Assembly (NCBI GenBank): GCA_905221605.1
Contig: CAJNDS010002344.1
Span: 127,501-182,500 of the forward strand
Length of the DNA: 55,000 bases
Reading direction: 5' to 3'
Origin: Symbiodinium natans
Lineage: Eukaryota > Sar > Dinophyceae > Suessiales > Symbiodiniaceae
Part shown: positions 39,984-50,561 of the stretch, one piece after another
Position numbering within the stretch: position 1 is the first letter of the stretch
How the letters are laid out: the number at the start of each line of letters is the position of its first letter
Notes under the pieces: model-generated
Databases searched by the model: none
What the model was told of the DNA's origin: nothing
What the model saw: the letters and a program-made list of their open reading frames with translations, nothing else
Position numbers and translations under genes: made by a program

Positions 39984-41725
39984 CCCGCAGTATGGTCCCT
40001 TACCTCCTGACAGGGTTCTGAAGCATGGGGTATATAAGGGCTATATCAGGTAATACACCTGTTTGGCCGGCTCAAGATTCGACTCCCTCATGCATCGGAA
40101 GGAAGGAAGGGTATATAAGGGGTCCCTTTCAAGGGCCCACATCAAGGAACCCTGTAACTACCCTCAGAATTCGAGATTGTACCTTGATTGAGGTTTGGGG
40201 ATTTTGGGTTTGGGTATAGGGTAAGGGTTAGGGAACCTTGAACCCTAAACCCTAAACCCAGGCTTAGTGTTTAGGGTGCGATGTTCTAGCGTGCACCTTC
40301 TGTTCCCTTTGAGGGTAAAGCTTCAGGGTGTACGGCTCAGGGCGCAAGGTATCAGGAAGTTCCCAAGCAACCCTGAGTAGCCTAGGCCCTCAAGTCAAGC
40401 CCTAAGCCCTCAACCCTAAACCCTTTTCCATGGTAATGAGGGGTTCATTCGTAACCAAGGGCTGAGTTCTCAGAGTCCTGAGTCCAGACCTGAAAAGCCT
40501 GATGAACCCGAGAAAGGATATCTCCATTCTCCAAGCCCGAATTTTGAAGTCGCGAAAAGCCAAGTAGGCCTTACGCACCCTACATTCTAAGGGAAGTTAT
40601 AGATGGCCACTTACTATGGTTCCTTTCCCGAAACGATTCTGAAGTACGGGCCCTTGGGGTATGTAAGGGGTAAAAAAGGGGTTCCATTGAAGGGCCCATA
40701 CTAAGGGACCATCTAGGGTTCAGGGCCTATAGGTCTTAGGGTTATATCGGTTTCGGGTTCAAGAAGGGTATCCCCGTTCTCTTCTCAAGTTCTCTAGGAA
40801 CCCTGAACCAAAAACCCTTTTCTCGTTTTAGTCTAGGAACCCGCCTTAAGCCCCATGTCATGCACATCCCTGAACCCTCACGAAACCCCAAGTCCTTCAC
40901 GGCAGGAAGCCCAAGAGGACACTGCCCCCTCAGGCAAGCGGTTGTCTCAGATTCAGGGCTTCCTGGGTTGGGCACCTGGGTCTTTCTCTGCATTAGGGTC
41001 CCTTTTGGGGTCGTTTTCTGGGCCGCGCTACATATTGTGCCGGTGCGGCCGCCCCCTCCCCCACTCCTCTTTGGTGTGATTCTCTTTGGTGTGGTTGGGG
41101 GTTAGGGTTTAGGGTTTTTATGTTTAGGGTTTAGGTCCAGGTTTAGGATTTAAGGTTTAGGGTTTAGGGTCTCCCACTTTTGGGGGGGGAGGGGGGGTGG
41201 AACCCAAGAACCGGCGCATTTGGACCCTAATTTAGAGAACTATCCATATGGGCCTCCGGAGTGGATAAGGTTTAGGGTTTAGGGTTTAGGGTTTAGGGTT
41301 TAGGGTTTAGGGTTTAGGGTTTAGGGTTTAGGGTTTAGGGTTTAGGGTTTAGGGTTTAGGGGCTGGGATGTAGGTGAAGTCCTTACCGAGTACCCTGAAC
41401 TGCAAGGAACGGAAGGCACTATGAGGCAGACTCCGTAAGGGCCCGTGAATGGGAAATAGAATTGGCTTGGTTATTGCGCTTAGGGTTCAGGGTTTTGGGC
41501 TTTGGGCTTCGGGTTCCCCAAGCCCAACAGCCCGTGAGCTCCGAAAGCCGGAACCTCGGAGCCCAACCCTTTCCCAACTTCCTCAACTCCAGACACCTAA
41601 GCCCCTGGCCCCAAAACCCCAAGTCCTTAAGCAACGAAAACCCCCAAAAAAAACTTCACCTTTGCAGAAAATAAGGGTTCGGGTTGAATTTCATTTTTCT
41701 TATTGTGGAACTGAGACTCTGATGC
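39984..41725. other. Interspersed repeats and arrays, no gene assigned
   Basis: 39986-40150 and 40606-40722 are related repeats (TATGGTCCCTTACC..., GGGCCCATACTAAGGGACC), also present at 28928-28992. 40740-41100 has overlapping short frames without domains. 41268-41360 is a perfect TTTAGGG array of about thirteen heptamers. 41449-41690 is unique, with an open plus-strand frame rich in Pro/Lys, not convincing as a gene. Confidence 0.45.
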
Positions 41726-41729
41726 GCAG

Positions 41730-41774
41730 ATCCCGTTCCTGGCTGGCCGGCGCGCGCGCCAGTGATCGCGGCAG
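41730..41774 (+). CDS. Candidate exon, unrecognised
   Basis: Very GC-rich island after TGCGCAG reading SRSWLAGARASDRG, followed closely by TTTAGGG heptamers (41790-41812). Confidence 0.25.
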
Positions 41775-42083
41775 GCCAGGTTGTGCTGAGGGTTTAGGGT
41801 TTAGGGTTTAGGGTGGTTTGGAGGCAGAATTAAAGGCTTAGGCGTTAGGGGGGGTTCAAGGGTCTGGGGTTTCAGGGCATGAAATGAGGCATCGGAAGCA
41901 GCCTGCCCAAACGTGAAACCCCAGGCATAGTCCCCTCTTTATTAGGGTACGCAGCAATCCTGAACCCTAAACCCTACAGCCTAGACCCTTAACCCTGAAC
42001 CCTGAACCCTAAACCCTAAACCCTAAACCCTAAGCCTAAACCCTAAACCCTAAAGCCTAAACCCTAAACCCTTTTCGAGCAAG

Positions 42084-42162
42084 GCAGGCCCCAATAAGGT
42101 CCCAGAGTCCACCCTCCACGCCGAGTTGTCTCCAGAGCCTCCGCGGTCCAGGTCCTGCAGAG
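42084..42162 (+). CDS. Candidate exon, unrecognised
   Basis: After a GAGCAAG acceptor the frame AGPNKVPESTLHAELSPEPPRSRSC is open and ends at a GT donor (GTGCGG). CCCTAAA repeats lie directly upstream and G-strand repeats downstream. With phase 1 it joins 43079-43127 in frame (PKMHRYAKPRRLRRGR). Confidence 0.35.
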
Positions 42163-42219
42163 GTGCGGGGTTTCGGGTTTGGAGTTCACAAGGTTTTGGG
42201 TTTAGGGTGTAGGGTGTAG

Positions 42220-42610
42220 GGTTTAGGGTTTAGGGCTTAGAGTTCAAAAGGTTTTTAAGGTTCACAAGGTTCATAAGGTTCATAAGGTTTAGGGTTTAGG
42301 TTTAGGGTTCAAACAGTTCGTAAGGTTTATGGTTTAGGGTTTAGGGTCAGGGTTTAGGGTTTCGGGTTTAGGGCCAAGGGTTTAGGGTTCAGGGTTTAGG
42401 GTTCATAAGGTTCGTAAGGTTCAGGGTTTAGGGTTTAGGGTTTCGGGGTTCATAAGGTTCATTAGGTTCATAAGGTTCATATGGTTCAGAAGGTACATAA
42501 GGTTCTTAAGATTCATAAGGTTCACAAGGTTCACACGGTTGACAAGGTTCGTAAGATTCATAAGGTTCATGAGGTTTATAAGGTTCATAAGGTTCAGAAG
42601 GTTCATCAGG
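42220..42610 (+). repeat. GGTTCATAA nonamer array and heptamers
   Basis: Irregular tandem array of AAGGTTCATAAGGTTCA-type units, mixed with TTTAGGG at the start. The Leu/Asn-rich minus-strand frame at 42421-42606 is an artefact. A poly-T tract followed by poly-G lies at 42706-42740. Confidence 0.8.
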
Positions 42611-43078
42611 TTTAGGGTTGAGGGTGAGAGGGGCTCAGGCTCAGGGTTTAGGCTGTAGGGTTTAGGGCGGTTGAGGTTTTGGGGCTTATGTTTTTATTCT
42701 TTGTTTTTTTTTTTTTTTTTTTGTGGGGGGGGGGGGGGGTGGGGTTATGTTTCGCTACACAGATCGGAAATATAGGGGAATTGGGATTACGGACCCTGGC
42801 ATGGGATTTAAACCTACTATTTTGCTGAAGAAACCCCAAAGAATGTGAAAATGTATTCTTCCTTATAAAGGGTAGCACAATATCCTGATCTTCTTTTTGG
42901 GGGAGTTCTTAAGCAAATAGTAGAAAGTGATTGCTCCAGCTCGGCGGACAATCTTAGGGCCTTATCTGCATGAATCCTTACCCCCAAACCCTAAACCCCA
43001 AACCCCAAGCCCTAAACCCTAAACCCCAAAACCCAAGCCCTAAACCCTAAACCCTAAATCCTCCCATTGCTTGGCAAG

Positions 43079-43127
43079 GCCCGAAGATGCACAGGTACGC
43101 GAAGCCTCGGAGGCTCAGGCGCGGCAG
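43079..43127 (+). CDS. Candidate exon, unrecognised
   Basis: Between TTGGCAAG and CAG|GTTGCG, a good canonical donor. Reads PKMHRYAKPRRLRRGR in the phase left by 42084-42162, or PEDAQVREASEAQARQ in another phase. CCCTAAA repeats upstream and TTTAGGG downstream bracket it as they do certain exons. Confidence 0.35.
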
Positions 43128-43959
43128 GTTGCGTGTTTAGGGTTTAGGGTTTAAATAGGGTTTAGGGTTTAGGGTTGAGGGTTCAGGGTTGAGGGTTCAG
43201 GGTTTAGACGGGGGGGGGGGGGGGGGGGGCTTAGGTGGGGAGGAGGTAACTTTTAACCTAGAAGCCTCCGGAGAACCCACAGGTTAACTGTGCGTTGTCT
43301 GGCAAGCTCCGCCGGAAAGGCAAAGTCCAATTTTTTTGCGCTTGCTCCAGCGCGAAAAACAGCCCGAAGAACCACTGATTGCAGTTCCATTCTTGGTATA
43401 GGGTTTAGGGATGTTTAGGGTTTAGAGTTAGAAAACCCTACGCACTAAGCCCAAACGTATACCGCCATGGAGGCCAGATTGCGAGAAGTTCAGCTTGTGA
43501 GTGGTGCCAGCTGAGAAGTGCCGCAAGCAAGTTTGTCATGGTGCTACAGGGACCTGGGCAAGTTCCATGTTTTATCTGCTATAACCCCTCTATGAGATTT
43601 TTGTAAACGATCCCAAATACTATTCAACCGGAACAGGCCCCTCAACCCTAAACCCATTCTAGTTAATCAGGCCCTTACAGGAGTCTTGCATGCTTTCCAT
43701 GCTAGCGGTGACAGCAATGATTCAGGCCTGAAGCCCTTACTAATCCCTAAATCCTAAACCCTAAACCTGAAACCCTACATCCTAGCAATCAAGAAGAGTT
43801 CGAAGCCCCCAAATGTCTCTTTTAGGGTATTTAGGGTTGAGGGTTTAAGGTTGAGGGTTTAGGGCTGAGGGTTTGGGGTTTCGGAACTGTGAACTGGTAT
43901 GGTGGCCTCATCATTGTGGTGCTGACGGAAAGCCTGCATTGGAAGAACACGCCCAGATC

Positions 43960-44001
43960 ATGGCGACGGCGGAGGAGGACCCTTCGCCAACAATCGGAAC
44001 T
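43960..44001 (+). CDS. Candidate first exon, unrecognised
   Basis: ATG at 43960 opens MATAEEDPSPTIGT, ending at a textbook GTGAGT donor (44002). The frame is also open upstream (ADGKPALEEHAQI), so this could be internal. The next island is 44061-44190. Confidence 0.35.
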
Positions 44002-44060
44002 GTGAGTTTTCCTTTTCCGCAGGTCTACCCTAAACCCAAGCCCTAAACCTTAAACCCCAG

Positions 44061-44190
44061 ATCCCCATTGTGCTTGGAGCTTGTCGCGCCTCTGAACTCC
44101 AAGCCTCCTGATGTGGAGCTGCATGTAACGTCTGGTCCTTCTGCATGCGCCCGATGCCGACGGATGAAATTGCCAACGTCGTCTAACCCT
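44061..44190 (+). CDS. Candidate exon, unrecognised
   Basis: After an ACCCCAG acceptor, a frame starting at the second base reads SPLCLELVAPLNSKPPDVEL and then HVTSGPSACARCRRMKLPTS. It contains one CxxC pair. It is out of phase with the 43960 exon. The alternative phase-0 reading (IPIVLGACRASELQ) is shorter. Confidence 0.35.
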
Positions 44191-44519
44191 TGGGTTTGGG
44201 GTTTAGGGTTTAGGTTTAGGGTTTAGGGTTTAGAGTTTAGGGTTTAGGGTTTAGGGTTTAGGGTATGCGTGGGAGGGTCGGGGCTTGAAAGAGATGTTTA
44301 GGGTGAAGGGCTCTTCCCCCGGAACTCCAAAACCCTAAGCCCAGTACGTGCAGACTAGGGACACCGCGGTAGGCATTGGGTTGCCTTGGAGCCCTGTAAG
44401 CCGCAAACCCCGAATCCCTAAACCCTAAACCCTAAACCCTAAACCCTAAACCCTAAACCCTAAACCCTAAACCCTAAACCTAAACCCTAAACCCTAAACC
44501 CTAACCCGAAACCCCAGAG

Positions 44520-44588
44520 GCCGAGAAGCTCGACGACGTGTTGCGAAGCGGCTTTTTGAGCTTGGCCGGGGCAGCCAGGAGCTTCGGG
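44520..44588 (+). CDS. Candidate exon, unrecognised
   Basis: After CCCCAGAG the frame AEKLDDVLRSGFLSLAGAAR is open for 23 codons to a GC donor. It has a helical amphipathic look. It is bracketed by a CCCTAAA array (44414-44500) and G-strand repeats. No family recognised. Confidence 0.4.
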
Positions 44589-44611
44589 GCTTATAGGGTT
44601 GATAGGGTTCA

Positions 44612-44731
44612 TATGAAGCAGGGTTTATATTTCTGTTTTTGGTGAGTGTTTATAAGGTTCCTTTTTTAGATTGGTGAGTGTATATACTGGGTGTCCGTTT
44701 GGGGGTACAAGAAATATAAACCCTACTTCAT
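44612..44731. mobile_element. Hairpin TIR element
   Basis: TTCATATGAAGCAGGG and TTTATATTTCT on the left are matched inverted by AGAAATATAAACCC and TACTTCATATG on the right. No coding capacity. Confidence 0.65.
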
Positions 44732-45069
44732 ATGTAGGGTTTTAGGGTTTACAGGGTTCAGGTTTTTCTTTAAGCCCTCAACCCTCAACCCTTAGGTGGA
44801 GGCCATATAGGGTTGAACTTGATTGGGTGGAGTCGGCAAGGCCTTCTTTAGAATAAAGCCGAAACCCTAAACCCTAAACCCTAAACCCTAAACCCTAAAC
44901 CCCCATCAGCCCTAGGTTTTGTCCTGGCTCCTTTTGTCACCTGCGCCTCTGCGCCTTAAGTCTCTGAAACTTGAAATGCCGAACCCCAAGTGGGTTTAGG
45001 GTTTAGGGTTTAGGGTTTAGGGTGCAGGGTTTAGGGTTTAGGGTTGATTAGGGCAGGGCAAGCCTGGGG

Positions 45070-45185
45070 GTAGCAATCAGGGCAGTTTCCCCATCCTTGC
45101 GCCTTGCGCCCCCGATTATGGTCCCGAAATTTCCCCCTGTCGAAGCTACGGCAGCTACGCCCTTGAAACAGAAGCTCCAGCAATT
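45070..45185 (+). CDS. Candidate exon, possibly terminal, unrecognised
   Basis: After ATCAGGG the frame AVSPSLRLAPPIMVPKFPPV continues to KQKLQQFSA and a TAG. An overlapping frame is also open, so support is weak. Confidence 0.25.
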
Positions 45186-45478
45186 TTCAGCATAGCCGGG
45201 ATTTGTCCACAAGTATGTTTAGCCTGCCCATGCTACCTAAAGCTTTCTGAACTCTTGCGGTGCAATCGTTAATAGGGCCCTCTGAGGGGTGTTGGACCCT
45301 CCCTAAAGGCTCCTAAATTTAGAACCATGCCCCCTCGGTCCCCCTATAGTTAAGGCTTGTCAGGAATGATGAGGCCCAATTAAGGTTTTTTTTTTCAGGG
45401 GGTAACCTAGGAAAATAGCCCTAAACCCTAAACCCTAAACCAGTATAGAGGGGGGTAGTAGGGAAACCCATGACCTAA

Positions 45479-45575
45479 CGGTATTTAGAGCCCTAAACCC
45501 TAAACCCTAAACCCTAAACCCTAAACCCTAAACCCTAAACCCTAAACCCTAAACCCTAAACCCGGTATTTAGGGC
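45479..45575 (-). repeat. CCCTAAA array flanked by a 13-bp direct repeat
   Basis: Ten C-strand heptamers (45492-45562) lie between CGGTATTTAGAGC (45479-45491) and CGGTATTTAGGGC (45563-45575). The flanking duplication marks the array as an insertion. Confidence 0.85.
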
Positions 45576-45585
45576 TCTTTCTAAG

Positions 45586-45657
45586 GGGCTCTCTTCCGAG
45601 GTCCTGGCGCTGACGGAGCGGACCCTGGCCGCCCTCCGCGCCCGGGGAGGCCGACAG
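45586..45657 (+). CDS. Candidate exon, unrecognised
   Basis: After TTTCTAAG the frame GLSSEVLALTERTLAALRAR is open for 24 codons, GC-rich with strong helix propensity. TTTAGGG repeats follow at 45670. The exact donor is unclear (GA or GG region). Confidence 0.4.
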
Positions 45658-45975
45658 ATGTGTTCTCTTTGGGTTTAGGGTTTAGGGTTTAGGGTTTAGG
45701 GTTTAGGGTTTAGCAGGTAGGGTTTAGGGTTTCGGATTTCGGGTTTAGCATTTAGGGTTCAGGGTTTAGGGTTTACGGTTTAGGGTTTAGGCGGGGTGGG
45801 TTTAGGGTTTGAATCTAGGGTTTAGGGTTTAGGGTTTAGGTAGGGTTTAGGGACCACGACCGAAATCCTAAAGAAACAACCTGAACGAATTAACCCCCCC
45901 CAGCCTACTGAAAGAACCCTTTAAACCTTAAACCCTAAACCCTAAACCCCATAGTCCGATTATGCCCCACTCCAG

Positions 45976-46040
45976 AGTCGTCTCCACGCCTCGTCTCTTG
46001 GCGATGCCAGGGGATCAACGAGGGCCTCAGGAGGCCCAAA
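45976..46040 (+). CDS. Candidate exon, unrecognised
   Basis: Follows CCACTCCAG. Reads SRLHASSLGDARGSTRASG before a GC donor. CCCTAAA repeats upstream, TTTAGGG downstream. Confidence 0.3.
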
Positions 46041-46059
46041 CGGGGGAGCTGCGGGGTTA

Positions 46060-47470
46060 GGTTTGGATTGATTGGGGCTTTGGGGTTTGGGGTTTAGGGT
46101 TTAGGGTTTGGGAGTTGGGGGTTGGGGCCGTTTAGGGCTTAGGAGGAAAAAGGGTTGTATTTCAGGTTCATAGAGATGTTTGTTTGGGGTTGATATGGGG
46201 TTTTCAGAGCTACTATGGCGCGTTTAAAGGGGCATTCAGCGTGCATAGGGTTAATGGGCTGTTCGAACCCGAAAACCCTAAACCCCAAACCCCAACCCCC
46301 AAACCCTAAACACTAAGAAAGTCGGCTTCGGGGCTTTTTTTTCGCCTTGTGATGCAGCAGAGTCTTGGGCCTCCGTGCCCCCATCCCTCTGCTTAGACTA
46401 CAGCTCTTCTTGGGCCGAGGGTTTAGGGTTTAGGGTCTAGGGTTTAGGGTTTAGGGTTTAGGGTTTAGGGTTACACCCCCAACGCGCCCAGACCAAGTAC
46501 ATCCTGCCCACAGGATCTACGCCGTCAACTCCGCCCTCAACCCTAAACCCCACAAGCCACCCTACAACCCTCAATCCTTAAGCCCTAAACCTCTGAACCC
46601 CGAACAGACACCCTAATTATAACCCTCGTTCCTTAAACCCTAAACCCCTGAACCCCCCCAAAGCCACCCTCAACCCTTACACCCTAAACCCTTGAACCCC
46701 CAACCTTCAATCCGTAACCTTGCCCCTGAAACCCTGCGACAGGTCATACTCACCCGCCTTCTCAGCTGCTCCTTCTGCGCCTTTTCGCCGGGCAGGGGAC
46801 CCTGCGAAGAGTCCTTACGCTTATAGGCTCAAAATAGATCAGAAACCTCCTATGATGAGGCCTTTGGGCCACAAAAGTACTGGAAGCAAGAGTCCTTGGA
46901 ACCTTAGGGCTATATGGGGCTTACTGTTTAGGGTTCAGGCACTGTCCAACATCCTGGCTTTGGTGTCTAGGCTTGTGAGCAAAGTTTGCACCGGATAAGC
47001 ACAAATATCAAGTGGCACTCAAACCCTCAACCCTAAAGCGGGGTTTGGTTGCTCTTGTTCGTCATGCGCTTTCCGTTTGACAGGGGGGTCGGAGGGTTTC
47101 CCGACTCAGAGATTAGAGCTTAGGGTCTGGGGCTACAACCCCCTTATACTAACAGTCCTGACTCGGGATCATAGTACCCCTTGTTATACTCCCTATGAAG
47201 GACTGACCCTGAACCCTAAACCCTCAACCCTGAACCCTAAACCCTAAACCCTAAACCCCAAACCCTAAACCCTAAACCCTAAACCCTGTTAGCACCAGGG
47301 GAAGCATCCCAGGGTTGAGGATTTGCTGCTGTCAAGTTTAGGCGTAATGTTCCTGGTTTAGGGTTTAGGGTTTAGGGTTTAGGGTTTAGGGTTTAGGGTT
47401 CCAAAAGCCATCCCTAAAACCTCGAAAAGTCCTCCACAAACCTCTGGGCGCCTACGCTCCTCCTCTGCAG
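46060..47470. other. Repeat-rich DNA, no gene assigned
   Basis: Heptamer arrays at 46085-46110, 46270-46312, 46420-46470 and 47355-47400. 46826-46925 belongs to the CTCAAAATAG...GGCCTTTGGGCC repeat. 47134-47319 is a GGGATGTTCCC-family element split by a CCCTAAA array (47207-47288), with CTG on both sides. The frame at 46720-46998 is open but has no domain. Confidence 0.5.
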
Positions 47471-47540
47471 CCTTTGGCCCAACTCCGGAAGCTGCGCCCC
47501 CACGGAAACCAGAGAGTTGAGCTGCCACCCGGCCCCCCAA
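47471..47540 (+). CDS. Candidate exon, unrecognised
   Basis: After CCTCTGCAG the plus strand reads PLAQLRKLRPHGNQRVELPP in one frame and FGPTPEAAPPRKPES in another. It runs into the octamer array. Confidence 0.2.
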
Positions 47541-47544
47541 ATTT

Positions 47545-48055
47545 CGGGTTTAGGGGTTTGAGGGGGTTTGAGGGGTTTAGAGGGGGTTTAGTGGGTTTAG
47601 GGGATTAGGGGTTTGAGGGGTTTTAGAGGTTTAGGGGTTTAGGGGTTTAGAGGTTTGAGGGGGTTTAGGGGTTGAGGGGTTTGAGGGGGTTTAGGGGTTT
47701 AGGGGTTTGAGGGGTTTAGGGGTTTTAGAGGTTTAGGGGTTTAGGGGTTTAGGGGTTTGAGGGGGTTTAGAGGTTTGAGGGGGTGAGGGTTTAGGGGGTT
47801 TAGGGTTTGAGGGGTTTAGAGGTTTGAGGGGGTTTAGGGGTTTAGGGGTTTAGGGTTTAGGGGTTTAGGGGTTTAGGGGTTTAGGGGTTTAGGGGTTTGG
47901 GGGTTTTAGGGGTTTTAGGGGTTTTAGGGGTTTTAGGGGTTTAGGGGCGTTAGGGGTTTGAGGGGTTTGAGGGGTTTAGGGGTTTGAGGGGTTTAGTGGC
48001 TTAGGGGTTTACGGGGTTTAGGGGTTTAGAGGTTTAGGGGTTTAGGGGTGTAAGG
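47545..48055 (+). repeat. TTTAGGGG / TTTGAGGGG octamer-nonamer array, ~510 nt
   Basis: A variant telomere-like array in which the unit is eight or nine bases (GGGG instead of GGG), with frequent TTTGAGGGG and TTTAGAGG versions. A cleaner CCCCTAAA octamer array occurs at 52374-52508. Confidence 0.9.
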
Positions 48056-48960
48056 GTTTGGGATTTAGGGTGTCGTCCAGGTTGTAGGCTGTATAGGGTG
48101 TGTATACGGTTAAGAGTTCAGGGTTAGAGGGTTTAAGGTTTTGTGGGGTTTCGGGTCGAGGTTTTAGCGTTATTGTTACAGGTCTTTTTGGGTTAGCTGC
48201 CCGACAGTTAAAAACTGAGAAGTGCTTGGAGTTTAGGGTCCAGAGGGTCTCGGGTTTTAGGGTCATTATCCCGCAGCGCCTCTGATACACAGGAAACTGA
48301 GTTCTCCATGGTCCTTTCTTCGTTCGTAAAACCTAAACCGTACAACTCCCATAAGCCTTGTAATCTCTGTAGTCCACCCCCAAAACAGGATACACGGCAA
48401 CAGGGACCCTAATTACCTCTATCCTAAAGAAACCACAAGGCAGGATCCTTTTTTTTCACCCTTTGACGGACCAGCTACACCCCAAGGACCCTCGGCCCTC
48501 TCTGTGTGTGTGTGTGTGGTTTTTTTTCAACAGGGTTTATGAGTTGGGGTTAGGGGTTGGGGCCAAAATCTTTTATGAAGCTTTAGGGCTTTTGCGGTTT
48601 ATCAAAATGTTCTTTGTTCCGGGTTGTTCCAGATTTTTGTGCTTCATTGAAACAAGTTTAGGGTTCGCAGTTTTTAAGGTGCGTAAAGAAAAGATTTAGG
48701 ATATGTGTTGTTCCAGCGTTCGGATACTTGGGTGAAACCCTAAACCCTACCTGAAGGCTCCAGCGTAGACCCTGTTTATGGTATACTACCTAGGACCCAG
48801 AGTAGGCCCTTATTCCCTTGTTGTTGGGGTTTCGGTTCTCTTATAGCCCCCTTTTGAACCCACAAGGACACCCTTTTTATTCCTAGGCTACTCTTGGGCA
48901 TAGAAAAGGTACTACATGAGGAGTTTTTTGGTCAACCCCAAACCCTAAACCTTCGAGGCC
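48056..48960. other. Mostly unique DNA, no gene assigned
   Basis: 48060-48290 and 48463-48699 are open in one or more frames, without domains. A short GT microsatellite lies at 48500-48517. 48790-48915 is a repeat with ends ACCCAGAGTAGGCCCTT and CTACTCTTGGGC that also occurs at 24432-24545. Confidence 0.4.
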
Positions 48961-48966
48961 CTACAG

Positions 48967-49040
48967 AGACCCGTGCAGAAGCTTCGCAAGGTTCGGAGGC
49001 ATGGCGGGCTATGCGGACCCTGCTATCATTCCCAGGCATC
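48967..49040 (+). CDS. Candidate exon, unrecognised
   Basis: After CCTACAG, more than one frame is open (ETRAEASQGSEAWRAMRTLL, or DPCRSFARFGGMAGYADPA). The residue mix is protein-like, but the frame cannot be decided. Confidence 0.3.
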
Positions 49041-49165
49041 GCTGGGGCTTAGGGTTTAGGGTGTAGGGTTTGGGGTTTAGGGTTGCTTGTTGCGCCAGGT
49101 CTGCTAGACTGCCTTTGAATGAGCACTTGAACCGTCGTTGGCGCTCAATTTGTTTCAGATGGTCC

Positions 49166-49270
49166 ATGAGCGCCGAGAGCGGTTCGAGTGTCGAGAGCGA
49201 GAATAGCAGCGCATGCTTCGAGAAGGATTGGGAAAAGCGTCTTGGGAGACTAAGATTTTCTTTACGATAG
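49166..49270 (+). CDS. Candidate N-terminal exon, unrecognised
   Basis: After TTTCAGATGGTCC an ATG opens MSAESGSSVESENSSACFEK, then DWEKRLGRLRFSLR and a stop. Acidic/Ser-rich. Real coding may end earlier at a donor. Confidence 0.3.
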   Translation: MSAESGSSVESENSSACFEKDWEKRLGRLRFSLR

Positions 49271-49529
49271 GGATCTGAACTTTGACTACGAAAGCGAGGG
49301 GCGAAACGGGTTTTAAAAGAAAAGAGGGTAAAAAAAAAGGGTTTTTTAAAACCCTCTTATGAATATTTAAACCTTAATGAAACGTTTTGGTTTTGGGGGT
49401 TTTTGAGCCCTCAGAGTGGTCCCCCAAGAGCCCCGAGCAGGGGGTTCCTGGCCCCTCTCGCAGCGTCCCCAAGGACCTGGGGGTTTTTCCGGATCAGCCA
49501 GGCCTCTAACCCAAAAACTGTTTTTGTAG

Positions 49530-49561
<32 letters not shown>

Positions 49562-49592
49562 TGGGTGGGTGGGTGGGTGGGTGGGTGGGTGG

Positions 49593-49660
<68 letters not shown>
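49530..49660. repeat. GTGC / GTGG / GT microsatellite
   Basis: Successive arrays of GTGC, GGTG and GT units, then a T run. Frames of Cys/Val/Gly or His/Thr over it are artefacts. Confidence 0.92.
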
Positions 49661-49661
<1 letters not shown>

Positions 49662-49783
49662 TTTGTATTTTGTGTTGTGCCTTTTTCATGGGACCCTGCT
49701 GACAAAAGCCTGGAAGCCTTCGCTCTTGCACCTTTCCGGGGCGGCCTCCCCGGCCCCCCTAAAATCTGACCCCTAGACCCTAA

Positions 49784-49858
49784 ACCCTAAACCCTAAACC
49801 CTAAACCCTAAACCCTAAACCCCAAACCCCAAACCCCAAACCCCAAACCCCAGACCCC
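49784..49858 (-). repeat. CCCTAAA array grading into CCCCAAA
   Basis: Six C-strand canonical heptamers followed by five CCCCAAA variants. Confidence 0.9.
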
Positions 49859-49905
49859 TTCCCGAATCTGGGGTACCCCTCGCACAGACACTAAGTCAAG
49901 TCGTC

Positions 49906-50055
49906 ATGTTGGAGGACATTTCTGGCAACACGCACTTAGATAGTGCCGATTCTGGGAGGGTGGGGTATTACCCGTTGCAGAGTGATGTAAAGGGGCCTTG
50001 CGAATTGCCGGTCAAGGCCAAACATAAGCCCTACAACCCTAGACCGGAAGTCTGA
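49906..50055 (+). CDS. Hypothetical short open frame or exon, 49 codons
   Basis: MLEDISGNTHLDSADSGRVG onwards, through unique sequence to TGA. Preceded by a CTAAG acceptor-like site. No domain. Possibly an exon plus intron read-through. Confidence 0.25.
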   Translation: MLEDISGNTHLDSADSGRVGYYPLQSDVKGPCELPVKAKHKPYNPRPEV

Positions 50056-50446
50056 TTCCCTGAAACCTCTACACCCAGTGTGGGAGATCCCTGGCCACTA
50101 GACCCCTAAACCCTAAACCCTAAACCCTAGACCCTAAACCCTAAACCCTAAACTACATCCGTCCTCCATCCTTCGGTTTCAGGGCCTCCTTTGTATCATC
50201 AAGTGCTGGTCATTTGAACTATATACAAGGATTGGAGTGCAGAATGCTCCTCATGTTCACTATGTGGTTGCTTAGACTGAAATGTTTGGGGCCGAGGGAT
50301 GGGGGTTAACGAGTTGGGAATTCGATTTAGGGTTTAGGGTTTAGGGTTTATAGGGTTTAGGGTTTAGGGTTTAGGGTTTCAGGTTTAGGGTTTAGGGTTT
50401 AGGGTTTTTTATTAGAACCGGAACCCCCCGGGTAGTTGCGTGCGAG

Positions 50447-50561
50447 GGCGGATGCCCCCATCACTTCGGCGTCCGACAGCGTCAGTGTCAGCCAGTTCCC
50501 CACGCTGACGAGGCCTGGTCGGCTAAGCTTGGATAGTGGGATGCCATACAAAACCTGGTAA
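50447..50561 (+). CDS. Candidate terminal exon, unrecognised
   Basis: Reads ADAPITSASDSVSVSQFPTL then TRPGRLSLDSGMPYKTW and TAA at 50559-50561, after a GTGCGAG acceptor-like site. Another frame is open too, but the Ser-rich one is more protein-like. TTTAGGG arrays lie on both sides. Confidence 0.35.

Noticed and set aside
42421-42606. Minus-strand 61-codon frame rich in Leu, Asn and Met
   Set aside because: Translation of the GGTTCATAA array.
49367-49776. His/Thr-rich and Cys/Val-rich frames
   Set aside because: GT/GTGC/GTGG microsatellite.
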